Of a stretch of 64,000 nucleotides of DNA, positions 34,601 through 48,000 are shown piece by piece (the stretch's first letter is position 1; each line of letters starts with the position of its first letter). The notes beneath the pieces are model-generated. The model was not told the DNA's origin. It saw only the letters and a list, made by a program, of their open reading frames with translations, and did not search any database. Position numbers and translations under genes: made by a program. The DNA is from Lycocorax pyrrhopterus obiensis. Lineage: Eukaryota; Chordata; Aves; Passeriformes; Paradisaeidae. Location of the stretch: NCBI GenBank assembly GCA_014706295.1, contig JACSVZ010000001.1, positions 82,024,237 to 82,088,236 on the forward strand. The letters run 5' to 3'.

Positions 34601-37600
34601 CTTACTAATATTCCTTGTTTAATTTCTCTTATTTGCTACTTTATTTTCACTGATGAAAATTACTTATATTGGTTCTACACACCACTAAAGAGCTATGATT
34701 CCATTAACTATATCATGTACCCATGGGGAAAGGGCAAAAATTTCCACCAAAATATTGGAACCTTGTGCTCAGTCCTCCCAGACAGCCTCATTAATATTGT
34801 GGATATTCCTCTTCGGAAAATCTGTGCCATCCGCTTTCTTTCATAGTCCAACTATTTTTAAATTTTCACATTGGAATGCAGTCAATGAATGCAGACAACA
34901 TTTACTATCTTCCTTAGAACACATATGCTGGTTGGAAACTTTTCATTATTATCATTTATTACAGAAATGGTTTATGAAAAAAACCCCACAGCAGAACCTT
35001 AAAATTACCTTCTATCAGCTTGTCAATTTAGAATATTTTGAAATATTTTTTATTAATTGTCTTCAAGAAGAAATTTTAACTGAGTTTTTCCATCAACCTA
35101 TTGACTTCTAAAAATATTTTATTTGGATTCTTTCAGTGGAGGGTAAGTGAGGGGAATACAACCATTCAAGATGGCTCCTGGGATATATATAGTCAGGCAC
35201 CCATAAAGCTCCAGAGTTTTGGGGCAGTATACTACAAAAACATAATTTTTCACTGGATTTAACAGAAAATTAAACTAAGTGAAGTCAGGTAATTAAAACA
35301 AACCAATTTTTACTTCATTTTCTGTTTGGAAATGCCAAAACATGTCATTTTGACTTTTTCTAAACCTCCATCCATTCTGATCAATTAACCTAGAACTTTT
35401 AAAGCACATTTATTAAAGGAAAAAAGAGGTCAACTCACATGATTTCATTAAAAATCTTGAATCATTAATAAATTATTCAGGATGAAATTTTCTCCTTTTC
35501 ACCAGTGTTATGTCTGGATCTCTTTTAAAACTGCATATGAAAACCTACAGACGCTTCTTAGTATCTCTCACCGTATAAAGATACCATCAAGAGTGTTTTA
35601 GTTCTTACATTGATTGAGGCAGGAGTCCTCTGTGACTGGAAGTTCAATCATTTGAAAATGGGGAAAATGGCAGCTTTGGAGTTCATCTTAATTCAGGTAA
35701 TTCTGACTTTTGTATTAAGAAAAAATGGAGAGATACTCCAGCTGAGTTCTCTTCTCTCTACCTCATTCACCATGAAACTTTGAGATAGGGTGTACTGATA
35801 ATAACTTTGTTGAAGTTACCTCTTGAGTCCAGATGTTGCCAAGTTCTTCTAGTCTCTCCTGAATACTGGCAAACCTTGGGAGTGTTTGGCAGTGACCTGA
35901 AACAACTTTGAAATTGCAGAATGATGGCAAAGCACTGATAAAGGAGGTATCTGTGCATCGTAATACAGATGCCATATGACACTTTCCAGAGTTTTATGAT
36001 ACCTATTATACTGCTTCTCTCTTCTTTGTGATGTCAGAAATATTTTTTTACAATTTCTGGTCTTAAACAGTTTTACACAAACACAAATTTAAAGTGTCTT
36101 CTTAGATGGATTGCTGTTCTCTAATTAAGGTAGTACATCTTCCCAGGAGATTATTCCAAAGTAATGGAATCTGCCTTACAAAATCCTTTCTCCTGCAGGT
36201 TTTGGACTCTTTTGAGGGCTTATTTGTTTAAGTCTTTAGAGGCCAATTTAATGGGTGAGACTTTTTGTCAGAGAATATCCAAAAAGTAAAAAACCAAAAA
36301 TTCACCACTCATATAGCATAAGAATGAGGAGACTTTATGGTTACTTCTCAACCTCAGGGAAAGATATTTTTATTTGGGAATTATTCAGTGCATTGGCTTA
36401 AGTGTGATACTTTCTAATAGAATTGTTCAGACTTCTCATTTCACTCACAAACAACTCTCAGGACTAGTAATCCCTCTGCCAGTTGCTTATCTGGTTTTAG
36501 CTCCTGGTGAATGCCAGGCATGACCCTTGACCAGCCTCCACCTAATTTCAGTCTCTTCAGACCCAGTTTTCTCTGAATTTTGTATATCCTGATCCAACCA
36601 CTAAAATTTTGTCTTTGGTGCCAAAATGTTCTTGAGCTCTGAAGAACAAATGCTGGAAGAATGGAGAAGAAAGATTTCTTGCTCTCATATAGAGCAGACT
36701 CAGCACTGCTGACATTTTAAGCTTACCTGGGCCTAAGGCTTTAATAACAAAATATGAACTGATACTTCAGTTATCTGTGAAAGTCATACTGTTGACAGAA
36801 AAGATGCATCTACTCTACAGATTGCAAGTCCCAGGATTCTGTGAAAGATAATTTTGTAAACAAAAAGTTTACCCATTTGACTCAGCATAGGCAAAATGAT
36901 GATGAATGTGAGGTTGAATATCTGTTTTGACGCTACCTCTTTTAGAAAAGCTTAGCTTCTCTCAGGCATGCATTGTGGAATATTTCCAGCCACAGATTTG
37001 ACTAAGTAATGGGCTCCTACACGGGTTATCTTTGAATGGCATCCACAGCAACGGCTGGTGCTAGGGGGTTCTGTACACTAAGCTTGATGCCTTTCTTTCA
37101 CTGTAAAATGCTTAAGGAATTTCTCTCCTTTTTTCCTCAGATGGCTTTGTAACGAGATTTAAATCAACATTGAAAGTGATTATTACTATAGTTTACCAGA
37201 AAGAAGTTTGATCATCAGCAATTCCAGTGAAATAAAGGATTCTGTACAGTTATCAGTGTTTAACCACCAATGTGCTTGGCGATATATTAAGCAGAAAAAC
37301 TGTTCTTCAGTCTGCATGTGAAGAAAATTTTTTTAACATAGATAACTTTTCTTGTTTGATAAGGTTCTAAATGGTATTGAATACATTAGACAAAAAATAC
37401 ACTGTCTACTGACTTGGTTGGGTTAGGATTTTAGGATTAGAAATAAAATGCTTGGTGGAAAAAACTGGTTTTCTAAGGACCTTTGACTCTGAAAATAGAA
37501 CCAACTAATAGGGAAAACAACTCGACGATCCCAATTGTTGTACTTTAATGATGTATTTGAATACTCCACAATGTTATGTTTTACTAATTTCTAATTTCCT

Positions 37601-37744
37601 GCAGCATATATCACTTCACTAAAGCACCTGATCAGTAGACAAAGAACTGCAAAATGAGACATAGAGTTGGATAAACTCCATCTATGCTGCTGAATAGAAT
37701 ATACCTGTAAATACACATGTGAAGGCATTAAGGTAAGACTTCTG
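31693..37744. other. Long AT-rich non-coding stretch
   Basis: Six kb without a recognised gene or mobile element. A polypyrimidine run followed by CAG at about 33923-33945 resembles a splice acceptor and is followed by an open frame to 34154, but there is no recognisable product or matching donor. A 138-codon plus-strand frame at 34695-35111 also has no recognised domain. Confidence 0.45.
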
Positions 37745-37809
37745 GGCTGAGGGGTGCAGGTGAGTGAGAAGCTGTGTGAGGCTTAGCTGGAGCCAGAGTC
37801 AACCCACTA
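37745..37809 (+). mobile_element. LTR 3'-end remnant
   Basis: GGTGAGTGAGAAGCTGTGTG... GGCTTAGCTGG followed by AGAGTCAACCCACTA matches the last 60 or so bases of the LTR type at 10431-11097 (there GAGAGTGACATAGTGACTGG, GGGGCTTAGCTGCTGGCC, GTTAACCCACTACA). The rest of the LTR is not visible upstream. It is a short remnant; direction is plus. Confidence 0.65.
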
Positions 37810-40453
37810 GAAGAACGTGAAACCTTTATGAAGTAACTATCTATGCACACACTGGTAGATGTATCTTTGGTATCTGCCTCCCGTTATTCATGTTGCTGCA
37901 AAATTGCATAGCCTAAAGGGAGGAATTAAAAATTAAACTTTAATTTTTTTTCTCAACAATTAATACTTTAGGCATATCCTAAGAGTCTTGAAAATGATGG
38001 GAAACAGAAAGAAATACAGGTTCCAAAGTGATAAATTCTACCTGCCTTTCTGCACAGCCGCAGCGTGTTTTTGTGTGCCACACAACCTATCACTGGAATA
38101 GTGTGCTGCAAGTTTGATCATAACAGAAGATGTATTTTGTTCTTACCCTTGCCACATGTACAATCTCTGTATTGCAATAGGTCACAAAACAAAATTGCTT
38201 TTCTCCGTCTGTGGATTATTCAACCTTTCACAAACCTGACATTTCTTGTCCTTTCCCCTCCTCCTTTCTGGTATTATGCGTATGAATAGCACATCCTGAA
38301 AGAGAGGTAAAAATGAAAAAAAATAAAGAACAGGATAAACTGGGTTTAGTAGAAAATTTAATTTTATGAAGATGTCTATGAATTGCAATATTTTTAAATT
38401 CTTGCCTTAAAATAAAAAAAAGAAAAAAAGAAAATGTTCTTTTCTTTTTAGTAAAAACCTTCAGATTTCAAAAGGACTACTTATCACCCAGTCTCTGTGA
38501 TAAAACTGTCTTTTATCCTTTAAAGCACGTGTAATATTTGTGCGTACAAATGGCCCATTTTTCTTGGTTATCCGTTCATTTTAGCTCTTCTAATCATCAC
38601 CTTATGTCTCCTGCCTGTTTGTGGGTTGTGTCCTGCTTTCCTCTCCCTTAGGGTGATACATAGTTCTGGCAAGAGAAAGGTCAAATTGTGATCAGGAGAA
38701 GGATAATAACTTCACATATCAATGTACATTTCTTTTCTCTTGACAAATGATCACCATTCCTCCTGAAAATTCCCTGCACCACATGGTCCCCTTTGACCTT
38801 TTGGTCAATAAATAATGCATTCTCTCTAAAGCAATTGAACCACCTTATTTGGCTGCAAAATCCCATGTACCAGAAAGTGTGATACGTAGGACAGTGAAAT
38901 ATTACACTGTGGAAAGTATCCAGTTTTACTTTAGCTTTTGGATGAAGACAGATTTCTCTGCATTCTGACCTTTTTTTCTCACTACCCAATAACTTGATTT
39001 AAACTGAAGTAAAATACCCAACATTTCATAGACCAAATGAGTTTGTCTTTTCTTTCTAAGGATCATTGAAGAAGAGTTTAGAACAAAAAGGATTTTAAAT
39101 CCGAACATATTTGGGAGTGGAGGGCTAGGGGGAGGGGAGGTGTCTGTTTTATTACTGCAAAATGACTTGGGAGCTGTACATTCATAATTTATTGTGTTAA
39201 TCAATAGCAATTTGTAGCCGTTCACCTCGCACACACAACCCCCCCCAAAATGGAGCTCAACATTAGATTTCACAAGTTCACAGCAACACTGACAAGACCT
39301 ATTCATATGCAACATTCCATGTACAAGATAAATATTGCATGGGGTTTAGGACCCATTTCTACGTTTGAGGAGAGACTACAGAAGACTGTGGAGGTTGTAG
39401 AACTATTGAGCTTTGTAAGCACAAAATATTCTACGCTTTAAATTCAGATGTGAGATGAATCAGGGAGCTGAGTGAAACTGTAGGGTTTCTGCTTGCTTTC
39501 AAAGAATTTGTTCCTCCAAATAAATGATCTTTTCCATTTATTTGAAGAACAGGATCAAGACCACAATAAATAAACTGTAAAAGCTGAGCTGTTGTCTACT
39601 AGTATTTTGAGCTATTTTAGTATTTTTTTCCTGAGAAATGGAACCTAAATTTTCAATCCCAGACTTTCTCCTGGATTTATTTCAGTGTTTTATGAAGAGA
39701 TCCGTGACCAAATGAGGACTAGTTGTTTTTTACCTTAATTGCAGGTTAATAGAGTGTTTTGTCTGGAATTAATACATTATATTTCCTATAGCACGGTACT
39801 GAGTAGTTTGGGAACACATAAATCATACTGAAACAGACTGTGATGCAATCAAACAGTATTGTTTCATGATAGACTGTTGGGTTATAACCAAGCATTCCCT
39901 TGTGGAAAAGTACCATTTTTCTTTGCTTTCTAGCTTTTTATTCCTTCCCTTTTTTTCTTTTTTCTTTTTTTTTCATAAGAAAAACTGTACCTGAAAGTGC
40001 TAAAGCTTAAAGCTATAAGGAAATTGCCCTGAAACTGAAAACCTTCAGGAAATTGAATGGACATACTACACACAACATCCAAGATATTATGTCTTGGTTC
40101 TGCTTCTTGGGATTTAGTGTTGGAAATTTTTATTATACTCAGCCACAGATACATTTCTCTGAACAGAATTTTGAGCAGCCTTGAAGACATTAGACATATC
40201 GGGAGGAGCTCTCATGCTAGGCAAGAGGTCAGTTGCTCTCCCCAGAATGTGTATTGTTGAAAAATATCTTTTAAAGAAAATCATTACAAAAGTCTTCTCT
40301 GTGATGCCTGTGGAGGAAACATCTATAAATATCTCAGCAATATACTGTTAAGAAGTGGTGCTGCAAGGGAGATATTTTTCCTTCCATCCAGTTATTTCAG
40401 GGCAAAAATCTTTCATCCAGCAAAGCTGCCTGATCAATAACAATGCTAATGAT
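37810..40453. other. AT-rich non-coding stretch
   Basis: No gene or mobile element recognised. There are low-complexity tracts: A/G-rich at 38409-38434 and a T/C-rich run at 39947-39976. Confidence 0.5.
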
Positions 40454-40545
40454 GGAAATAAGATTTTAAAAAACACTTCAAAATATGTATTCTAGGTTCT
40501 GAGACTAGCCACTGTTTTAGTGAAGTTTTTCTCTACTGCACAATC
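40454..40545 (+). repeat. Unidentified repeat, copy 1
   Basis: The stretch beginning GAAATAAGATTTTAAAAAAC and continuing ACTTCAAAATATGTATTC ... GACTAGCCACTG ... GTGAAGTTTTTCTCTACTG reappears in the same orientation at 41953-42044, diverged but collinear. It is not CR1 or any LTR type seen here. It could be a piece of an old dispersed element or of a local duplication. Confidence 0.75.
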
Positions 40546-41094
40546 CTTCATTTGATCCCCTGCCAATCTTCTGTAGAAACACAGACTCAAAACAAGCTTA
40601 TAGTTCAAGTACTCAACTTTTTTCTTACTGTGGATCAGTTCAATATTTCTGCAAAAAACTTAGAGGTCAGACATGGTCGGGTCCTTATGGCTGTCCAGCT
40701 TTTAGTAGTTTCTGGGTCATAATCCTTTCCAGATGGAATGCATTTCACCACTTCTTTACAGTTGGTCATAAAAGCTTTGGCTTTATACCACATGCTTCTG
40801 CTTTTGCAATCTGCTTGCCCTCGTTACTGTACATGCATGTGCAAGGCTTCTCTCATAATAATCACCAGATCTTCCGTCTCTGAATGTTGTAGAAAGGTTT
40901 ACATGCAGAGATTGCCTTATTTAGTTATTAAGAAAATCACATTTTATCCACATCTGAAACAAATGTGAGAAGACAAGTTCACAGATGTTCTGTGCTAGTT
41001 CTCAGGAGTGCCCTTCTGAGAAGACAGAAGAAGTAACTCTCCAGGAGTAACTTGTACACATTACCCACGTCTTTCCTGTGTGACTCCTTGTAAA
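40546..41094. other. Non-coding gap
   Basis: No certain feature. The right end (from about 40990) may be very decayed CR1, because the minus-strand frame that carries the CR1 motif at 41095 continues leftwards, but I could not align it. Confidence 0.4.
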
Positions 41095-41240
41095 AAAAGG
41101 AGTCTTCATCTTCTTTGTAGCCACCTTTTAAATACTGGGACATGGTGACAAGGCCTTCTCTAAGCCTTCTTTTCTCAAGAGGGATCACATCCTGTTCTCT
41201 CAGTTTTTTTTTCTTATAGCAAGCTTCTCAGTCTCTATTT
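41095..41240 (-). mobile_element. CR1 LINE, 3'-ward piece of a split, old copy
   Basis: The minus-strand translation reads LEKRRLREGLVTMSQYLKGG, the conserved LEKRRLRGDLIA.YNYLKGG motif near the C-terminus of CR1 ORF2. The DNA has AGCCACCTTTTAAATACTGG and TAAGCCTTCTTTTCTCAAGA, the reversed CR1 blocks. The match weakens around GCTTCTCAGTCTCT at about 41223-41236. The next expected CR1 block appears only at 41783. Confidence 0.8.
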
Positions 41241-41782
41241 CCAGTCTTAGCCCTACAGCCAATCTAGTTTTTGATAGTTTCAGAGCTATTCTTCTTCAGT
41301 GTGTTCTCTCTCCTCCTCGGAGCTGGGTCGGCGGGGGCCCACCCCCCAGGCCTCGGGGAGGAAATTCTCCTGATGTGTTCTGATGTTGTTGAAACAGTCC
41401 AGAAGAGAAGAAGGGAAAAAACCAAAGTCCCAGGAAACAAAGTTCAGCTCTCTGTCTCATGCCGGAGAAAAAAAAAAACCCAAAAGCTGGCTGAAGAAAC
41501 AAGCAGGGTGCTCCCTCTGTGCTATCCGCAGCCAGAGAACGCAGAGGAGTGTAATCTCTGTGTCCTTGAGAAACTGCTTTGAAAAGTTCGTTTGGTTTTT
41601 TTTTTTCTCAAGCTCAGTTTAAAGGCACACAAAAGGCACAAAATTACTTTTTGGGCATAGAGCTCGATAGGGGATACACATGATAGAGTCACCCCAAGAC
41701 AACAGAGAGAAGTGGTTTTTCAGTTTGGCAAGAACAATTTTAAGAGTAGAATTAAACCTTTTAAACTCTATTAAGTATCAAG
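41241..41782. mobile_element. Unclassified insertion interrupting a CR1
   Basis: About 540 bases separate two pieces that are adjacent in CR1. This sequence is not CR1. It has a GC-rich core (around 41320-41360, GGTCGGCGGGGGCCCACCCC), then an A-rich and a T-rich run (41467-41479, 41598-41608), and a conserved-looking tail (GGCACACAAAAGGCACAAAA, ATAGAGCTCGATAGGGGATA). I infer a later transposon or LTR insertion. I could not fix terminal repeats or a target duplication and do not recognise the family. Frames of 80-103 codons inside (41271-41582, 41383-41622) are K/R/E-rich with no known domain. Confidence 0.5.
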
Positions 41783-41910
41783 AAAATCAGGGCCTTCATG
41801 ACCCTTCTCTGGACCCTCTCCAGCCTGTCTACATCTCTCTTGTATAGCAGAGACCCAAACTGAACATAGCATCTCAGGTGTGGCCTGCCAAGGGCCAAGA
41901 GAGCATGATA
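41783..41910 (-). mobile_element. CR1 LINE, 5'-ward piece of the split copy
   Basis: The sequence continues the CR1 seen at 41095-41240: CAGGGCCTTCATGACCCTTC, TCTGGACCCTCTCCAGCCTG, CATCTCTCTTGTATAGCAGA, CATCTCAGGTGTGGCCTGCC are the reversed CR1 blocks for the region upstream of LEKRRLR. It ends near 41910, a few tens of bases before the second copy of the unidentified repeat. Confidence 0.88.
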
Positions 41911-41952
41911 ATTTCTTCAAAATTTGAAGCTGAGGTGTCACTATTTCAGGAT

Positions 41953-42044
41953 GAAAATAAGATTTTATAAAACACTTCAAAACATGCATTCCAAATTCTG
42001 AAAGTAGTCACTCATGTAGTGGTTTTCCTCCTGTAGTGTTTCGC
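41953..42044 (+). repeat. Unidentified repeat, copy 2
   Basis: This is collinear with 40454-40545: GAAAATAAGATTTTATAAAA, CACTTCAAAACATGCATTCC, AGTAGTCACTC, GTAGTGGTTTTCCTCCTGTAG. By eye about four bases in five agree. A little more similarity may exist upstream (TATTTCAGG at 41943 and TTATTTCAGGG at 40392) with a gap of different length, which suggests an indel between the copies. Confidence 0.75.
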
Positions 42045-45000
42045 AGCACTTTCACATTTACTAAGTTATTTTCCTGATTGTAAATATAGAAAAAGTATAA
42101 AGCTATGAAAGAAGAAGGAAAAAACTTCTGAAAACATATAGGCTAACACAGGAAATTGAATTTACCACCACAGATGGGCAGGGAAAAAGATGTAGGATCC
42201 TGGCCTCATGCCTTAATGATGCATTATCCCACAGTAATGAGGGCATCAATAAAAGAAGAATGGTACCATGAAGCCAATTCTCTGTCTTTAATAAAATGTG
42301 TTTTTTCAAGTTGTAAGGACATCTAAGCAGGGCCCTGGGGTTTCAGGCCCATACATCTTTCATTTTTTCTTTTTTAAAATGAGGCAAACCTTGTCTCAAA
42401 AGTTATTTGCACTCAAGAATGATGACAAAACAGATGATTATGTTTGTTTAAATGTTGTCAGTCTGACATGAACAAAGCCTGTTTGAAAAATGCAAGTCCT
42501 TTTTTCCCTCACCACATGAACATTTTGAGCAAAAGAATCTGGCACTGAAAAGAATGTGCCAAGACCCACTCACAGAAGCTATTATTTATATAGTACAATA
42601 TGCTCATATCATCAAGACCTTGCTCTCTGAAATACACACCTCAGCTTGAAAACTGTCAGTATCTACAAGAAATGAGATGTTAAAAAAAAAAAGTGATGCC
42701 TACTGTTCAAGCATTGGTGCTTCATTAATATGTCTTCACTGAGGAGAACTAGTAATTTATACCTAGGAAATAGTTATCATCTTCCACACGTATTTTTACT
42801 GTCATCAAGGTATAGGAGAAGTATAGTTTTGTTCACATGTGCTCTGAATCCAGTTCAAAGTAAATGACAGTGTCTACTAATGTCTGCAAAAAACAGGCAG
42901 CTGTCACTATTCACTTTATTGTATTAGGACTGGAAGCTGCTGTTTAAATAATAACAACATTAAACCTACAACATTTTCTTGATACGATTGTTCTTATTTT
43001 TACCATTGTCTTTTCTATTATTCATTTAGATTGTGTTCCAAAGATGTAACAGTAAACCACAAAACATAGCACATGATAAAAATTTAAGTAATTCAAGTTC
43101 ATTTTCAATCTCAAGATACAGTAGCTTGCTAGAATTGCTTTTCTCAAAGGAGAAAAAGAAAATATTTAGAAAAAAACCCCCGGCCAATCGAGAAAATAAA
43201 CTTCTACTGACAATGCACCTACACCGCTATCCATCCATACAATATTTTTAATTAAAGTGGGTTTTTTTCCTAAGTCTTTCTAAGTAGATAGAGCTCCACT
43301 GGTGAATACAGTCATTTGTCAATGCCAACAGCTGTTCTGGTGCCATCTTCTGCTAAGTATACAGACTTATACACGCATATATTTATTCATTTATTTATTC
43401 ATTTATTTATTAATAGAAATATAGAAATGGATACAATAAACTGCAGTTGTGGTAGACTATCATTCTTTGGAGGGATTCCTAGAATTACCTTGGAAAAAGC
43501 TGCAGGTTGCAGAAATGCAGAGGGAGAGGAGTACATCACAAGATGGATAAAAGGGTAAGTCAGGAGCCAGAGCCTCAGCTGTGGCAAATTACTGTGGCTT
43601 CACTGATTTCTGTAACCCTCCAGCCTTTCTTCAGCAATATCTTTTATCTCAGTAATCAAGCAAGGCACAAAAGAAGTACAACTCCATAAGAATGGAGTCT
43701 GAGAAGGCAAGAAAAGGAGTGAACTACAACTTTTAAGTTCCGTAGCCCTTCCTCCCAGCTTCAGGACTATAGTGAGGACTGAGAGTGCTTCGTGACAGGA
43801 TGGAGATGTCACATTCAATTTTTATTTGGAATCTAAACTCAGACAATAGTAGAAATAATTTTTTTAATGAGTCGTGTTTAGCGGTATTGTCTTCTATGAG
43901 AATCACAGAACTTGACACCTCTCCAGCCCAAACCTAAATCTGTAGTTTTGAACAAAAAGAGTTGCCTTTTATGCACCCTTCTACACACAATTCATGACTA
44001 TTTTATTCTTTGAAAGTAGAAGTATTTAAAGAATTTCACCCTTCCACTGCATGGAATACTTTGTAAATAATGATCAGGTTAAAAAAATGTTGCAGCAGAC
44101 AGCTTAAATTAGTTTTCATGGATTTTACTATGGTTAAGAAAAAGCATTCCATTAACACCCTTCACACTTTACAGTGTGGATGAAGCAGAATTAAATATTC
44201 TCTGAAGATGCAGTCCAAAAATACTCCAAAGGAAGAGAAAGCCAACTGACAGAACAAACCAAGAACTGCTGCAGTTACACAGGGGAGTGCTGTGATCTTT
44301 ATGTTTCCAGAGGGTTCAAAGCAACAGAGCTAGCTCAGCTGGATAGGATTCAGCCTTGTTCTGTTCTACCTGCATAATAAGGAGACCTCTCACCTTCACA
44401 TATTTATGTTTGGAAGCACAGATGGGTTCTTCAAGGTAAAAAAAACCCTTTCCATCCTAGTAGCCACCAAAGCTATCTCTTTCTTTTGCTTTTGCTTTTC
44501 CTTTTCTTTCACCAAATGAGCCTCTCCATCTTGACCACTCCCTCATCCTGGAATCTGTAGTATTTGCTATTTTTAGATCATTATTTGAATAAAATTAAAA
44601 TTTTATCACTATTATACAGTAAGACAGAACGAAGCTGGAGACATTATGTAAGAGAACAAGAGCTTTTTAAAATCCACCAAATTGAAAAATAAAGAACATT
44701 TGCACTTTCACTAGTCCTGCTCTTTGTTTTAGGCTATGGCATTGTTTGCTTTAATATTTTTTTTTTTAAAGACAAGGCTATCAACCTGCTTACTACAGTG
44801 ACTGGAACAGAACTGATCAGTGAGGGAAAGACGTGGATTACAATTAAGTGCTCTGCAAATGAAGCTGTTCAGTGAGCAGCAGGGGTAAGCAAATGGGAGA
44901 TGGTGGGTGTGGGAAGAGGGCTCAGAGAGAGAAGAACATAGAGAAAGGAGGTAGACTGGGGAGCTCAGAATGAGATGCCCCATGTTTCTTGCTCCTTCCC

Positions 45001-48000
45001 ACCTTTTTAAATAAGTGCATAAACGTCAATATACATTGGAATGAGAAGATTCAAAATAAGTTAAAACAAGTGCAACGAAAAGTTTGTTGAACGTCTTCTT
45101 ATTATGCATATGAAAATGCTGGCCATATGTGCAGAATGGCCAGAATGTGCAGAATTCTTTTAGAATTAGGTATCTAGTTACAAAAATCCTACCTTTTAAC
45201 AGTGTAGTGATAGTGGAAGTAGAGTCATGTAGTAATATTAAATACTTGTCTAACATTTGCTGACCGCTAAACTTAGGTTAAATTAAAAGCTCTTTTTAAA
45301 AGACAATTAAAATTATGTATGCATTTTATTTATACCCAACCAAGATATTGTGTTTCCACATCTAGACTGGGGCCAGAATCAGAATCCTCTTTTTTGCTTT
45401 ATTTTTTTCTAACCTCTTTGGTGCTCTGAGACACAGCATCCAGTTGACAGCAGATAATCCTTCAAAGCACTCAACTGGGTGAAGATGCATTTCCACGTTC
45501 AACAGTGTTTGAAACAGGCAAAGAATCCTTTTCTTCTGTGCTAAGGCAATGCTTTGTCGCCTCTGGCATCATAGTGAAGACACAGAGTCACCTATATCAT
45601 ATAATCCTTGTCGTATTCTGAGGTACCTCTTAGGTGTGTAAGAAGAAGCAATCTCCCAGAAAAAAATCTTGGCATAACTGGGGGAAATAGTCCTGCCATG
45701 GGCCAGGGACTTTTCCCGGTATTTAGTGATGAGGATCAAAAGAGAAGGTGAAATAAACTCTTTGTTGTTTTTTACTGTATAGAAACATCTTGTTTGTATG
45801 TTTTTTGCTTTCTTTGGTAGCCTCTGATTTCAGTAGTGGGTACTGAGACCCAACAGAGAGATCTGTAGAGTGAAGCTCTTGGTGCTGAGGACTGTGCTTG
45901 TTTGAGTTGTTCCTTTTCCCTTGAAACAACCACCTTTTGGAGATGAGAATGCAATAGATGTGCTTCTGGAGCACATCTTGTTAAGTCTGACCCAAAAGGT
46001 GCCTTGAGACTGCTCTGTGTCATGAAGCCAACCTCAGTAGAAAATGGCTACTAAGAGATTAAATCCAGAAGTATGTGTCAGATTAGAATCAGAAAGCTAA
46101 TTCAAATGCAACCACAGCCTGCACAACTGATGTACAAAGGCAGCAGATCACAGGCCCAGTCTGAACTTTTCCTGGTTACCTGACTTAGCTTTCTAATTCA
46201 GATAAGTGAAGTCAAGATGATCAGGAGCAATTCTAAGCCTTTCCTAAATGTAACTGCAAACCTGCGACTCCTCTATTACAGGCAAGAAACAACTATGCCT
46301 AAATCAGGAAATAGGGTAGGTGGTCTGAATTTGGGTCCCCTCATCCTTGTCCAGCAGAGCCCAGCTCTGGCAAACTCGTATGCTTCAGTTGTTTGGGTAG
46401 CTTTAGAACATGCTGGGGGAAAATGGCAGTAAAAGTATCCCTGAGAAGGGATTTTTCTTCTAATAAAGTATTTAGCTGATAGTAGATGTAAAGTCAGTGA
46501 GCCTCTAGTTGAAAGAAAGCGCCTCCTCCCCCTTGGACTTTCTCCAGCTCACAAATCTCCATCTGCTAATTGGCCTTAATCCACGGAAGAGAAAGCTTTC
46601 ATAGAACATGGAAAATGCTGAAATGATGCATCAATCCATTTTCATGTTTTAAGCCAAAAAATGTATTTCTTTAACCTGGAAAACTAGGTGATTGAACAAG
46701 TAGCTTTAAAACTAAAACCAGAAGTTAGGGGGAGGAATTTTAAAAAAAGAAGGGGTCGGGGAGTCAAGTTAAGAAACATGACTATTAAGTAATAAAAATT
46801 TGTTTTTGCTCAGCAAATGTACACGTTGTAAAATAATCAAAATCAGCCCTCCCTCAAAAATAGGAGCTGGTAAAAGAATGACACAGTTAATATGTTTTCC
46901 ATGCCTTCTCATTCTGCAATTAGTGCCTTTTTTTTGTTATGTTAGAGCAGGTCCTTCTGCATGAACACAAGTTGTTCTTTGAACCAAATCCCTCAGGTTT
47001 TCAGTTATAAAAAAAATCCTGATAAGAATAAAATATAAAAAAGCTCTTTAGGGACTTTTAAGCCAGAATGAAAATTGTAGCTTGCCCTGCTGCAGAATTT
47101 TCCACTCATTTTCTTTTCTTATAAAGCCTGAGCTTCATCAATAAAACTAAATGATAATAACAGATTAGTCAAGACACTTCTCAACAAAACCTCTCCCATT
47201 AACACACTAAACTCCACTCCCACAGAATTAAAAGATTAAAAATAAACTAATTACCCTTACTTTAGCATCCTAAGTAACTGGTTCCAGCCACCTGGCTCAC
47301 AGCTGCTATGGAAACTATTCAATTAATCAAAATAAGGTTGCTTTTTTTCCTGATTATTTAACTAAAAAGAAGGGAATGAAAACCCCCACACATGCAGTAG
47401 GAAAAACCTCACCCTTCTGAAGTATTCCAGACAGATTTTAATCAGTCCAAAATATCAACATATGAGTACTACTATTGCAAAGAAGTTAGCATTTATAATA
47501 AGATGGTGAGAAACTTTTACTCTCTTCTCTGGCCTCCTAACACCATGATATGAACATCTGGCACAAGAGTTTATCCTTTGTTTAGTATTTGGTGAAAAGC
47601 AGAGTGAAGGAATGATAGCTTCAGATGCCTCTTGCTCCATTTCCATCACACCGGTGAAGACAAATGTGTGCTGCATTCCTAACAAACATCCCAACCTCTG
47701 TGAGAAAGGTTCTGCACAGACAAATTGTAAGTTTGTTGACATATAGTCACATGGTATGTTCGAGGAGGAGGAAAGGTTATGTGTAGAAAGGTGTCTTGCC
47801 CTCACCTGTGACTTGTAAACACATTTCTGGGAGACTAAAATGCTAATTTAGTATGGTCCAGAATTTTCAAGAGACATTAAGGAAATTCAGTGGTAAACCC
47901 CTCACAGGGCCCTTGAAAAGCCAAATCTGAATCGCCTTTAACTATACAAATTCAATGACTTGTTATAAGAATGATCTGTCAAGTCTTACCCCTGGTTTCA

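Noticed and set aside
42575..42660. Possible further MIR-like piece (TATTATTTATATAGTACAAT)
   Set aside because: Only a short AT-rich phrase matches; no second ordered block found.
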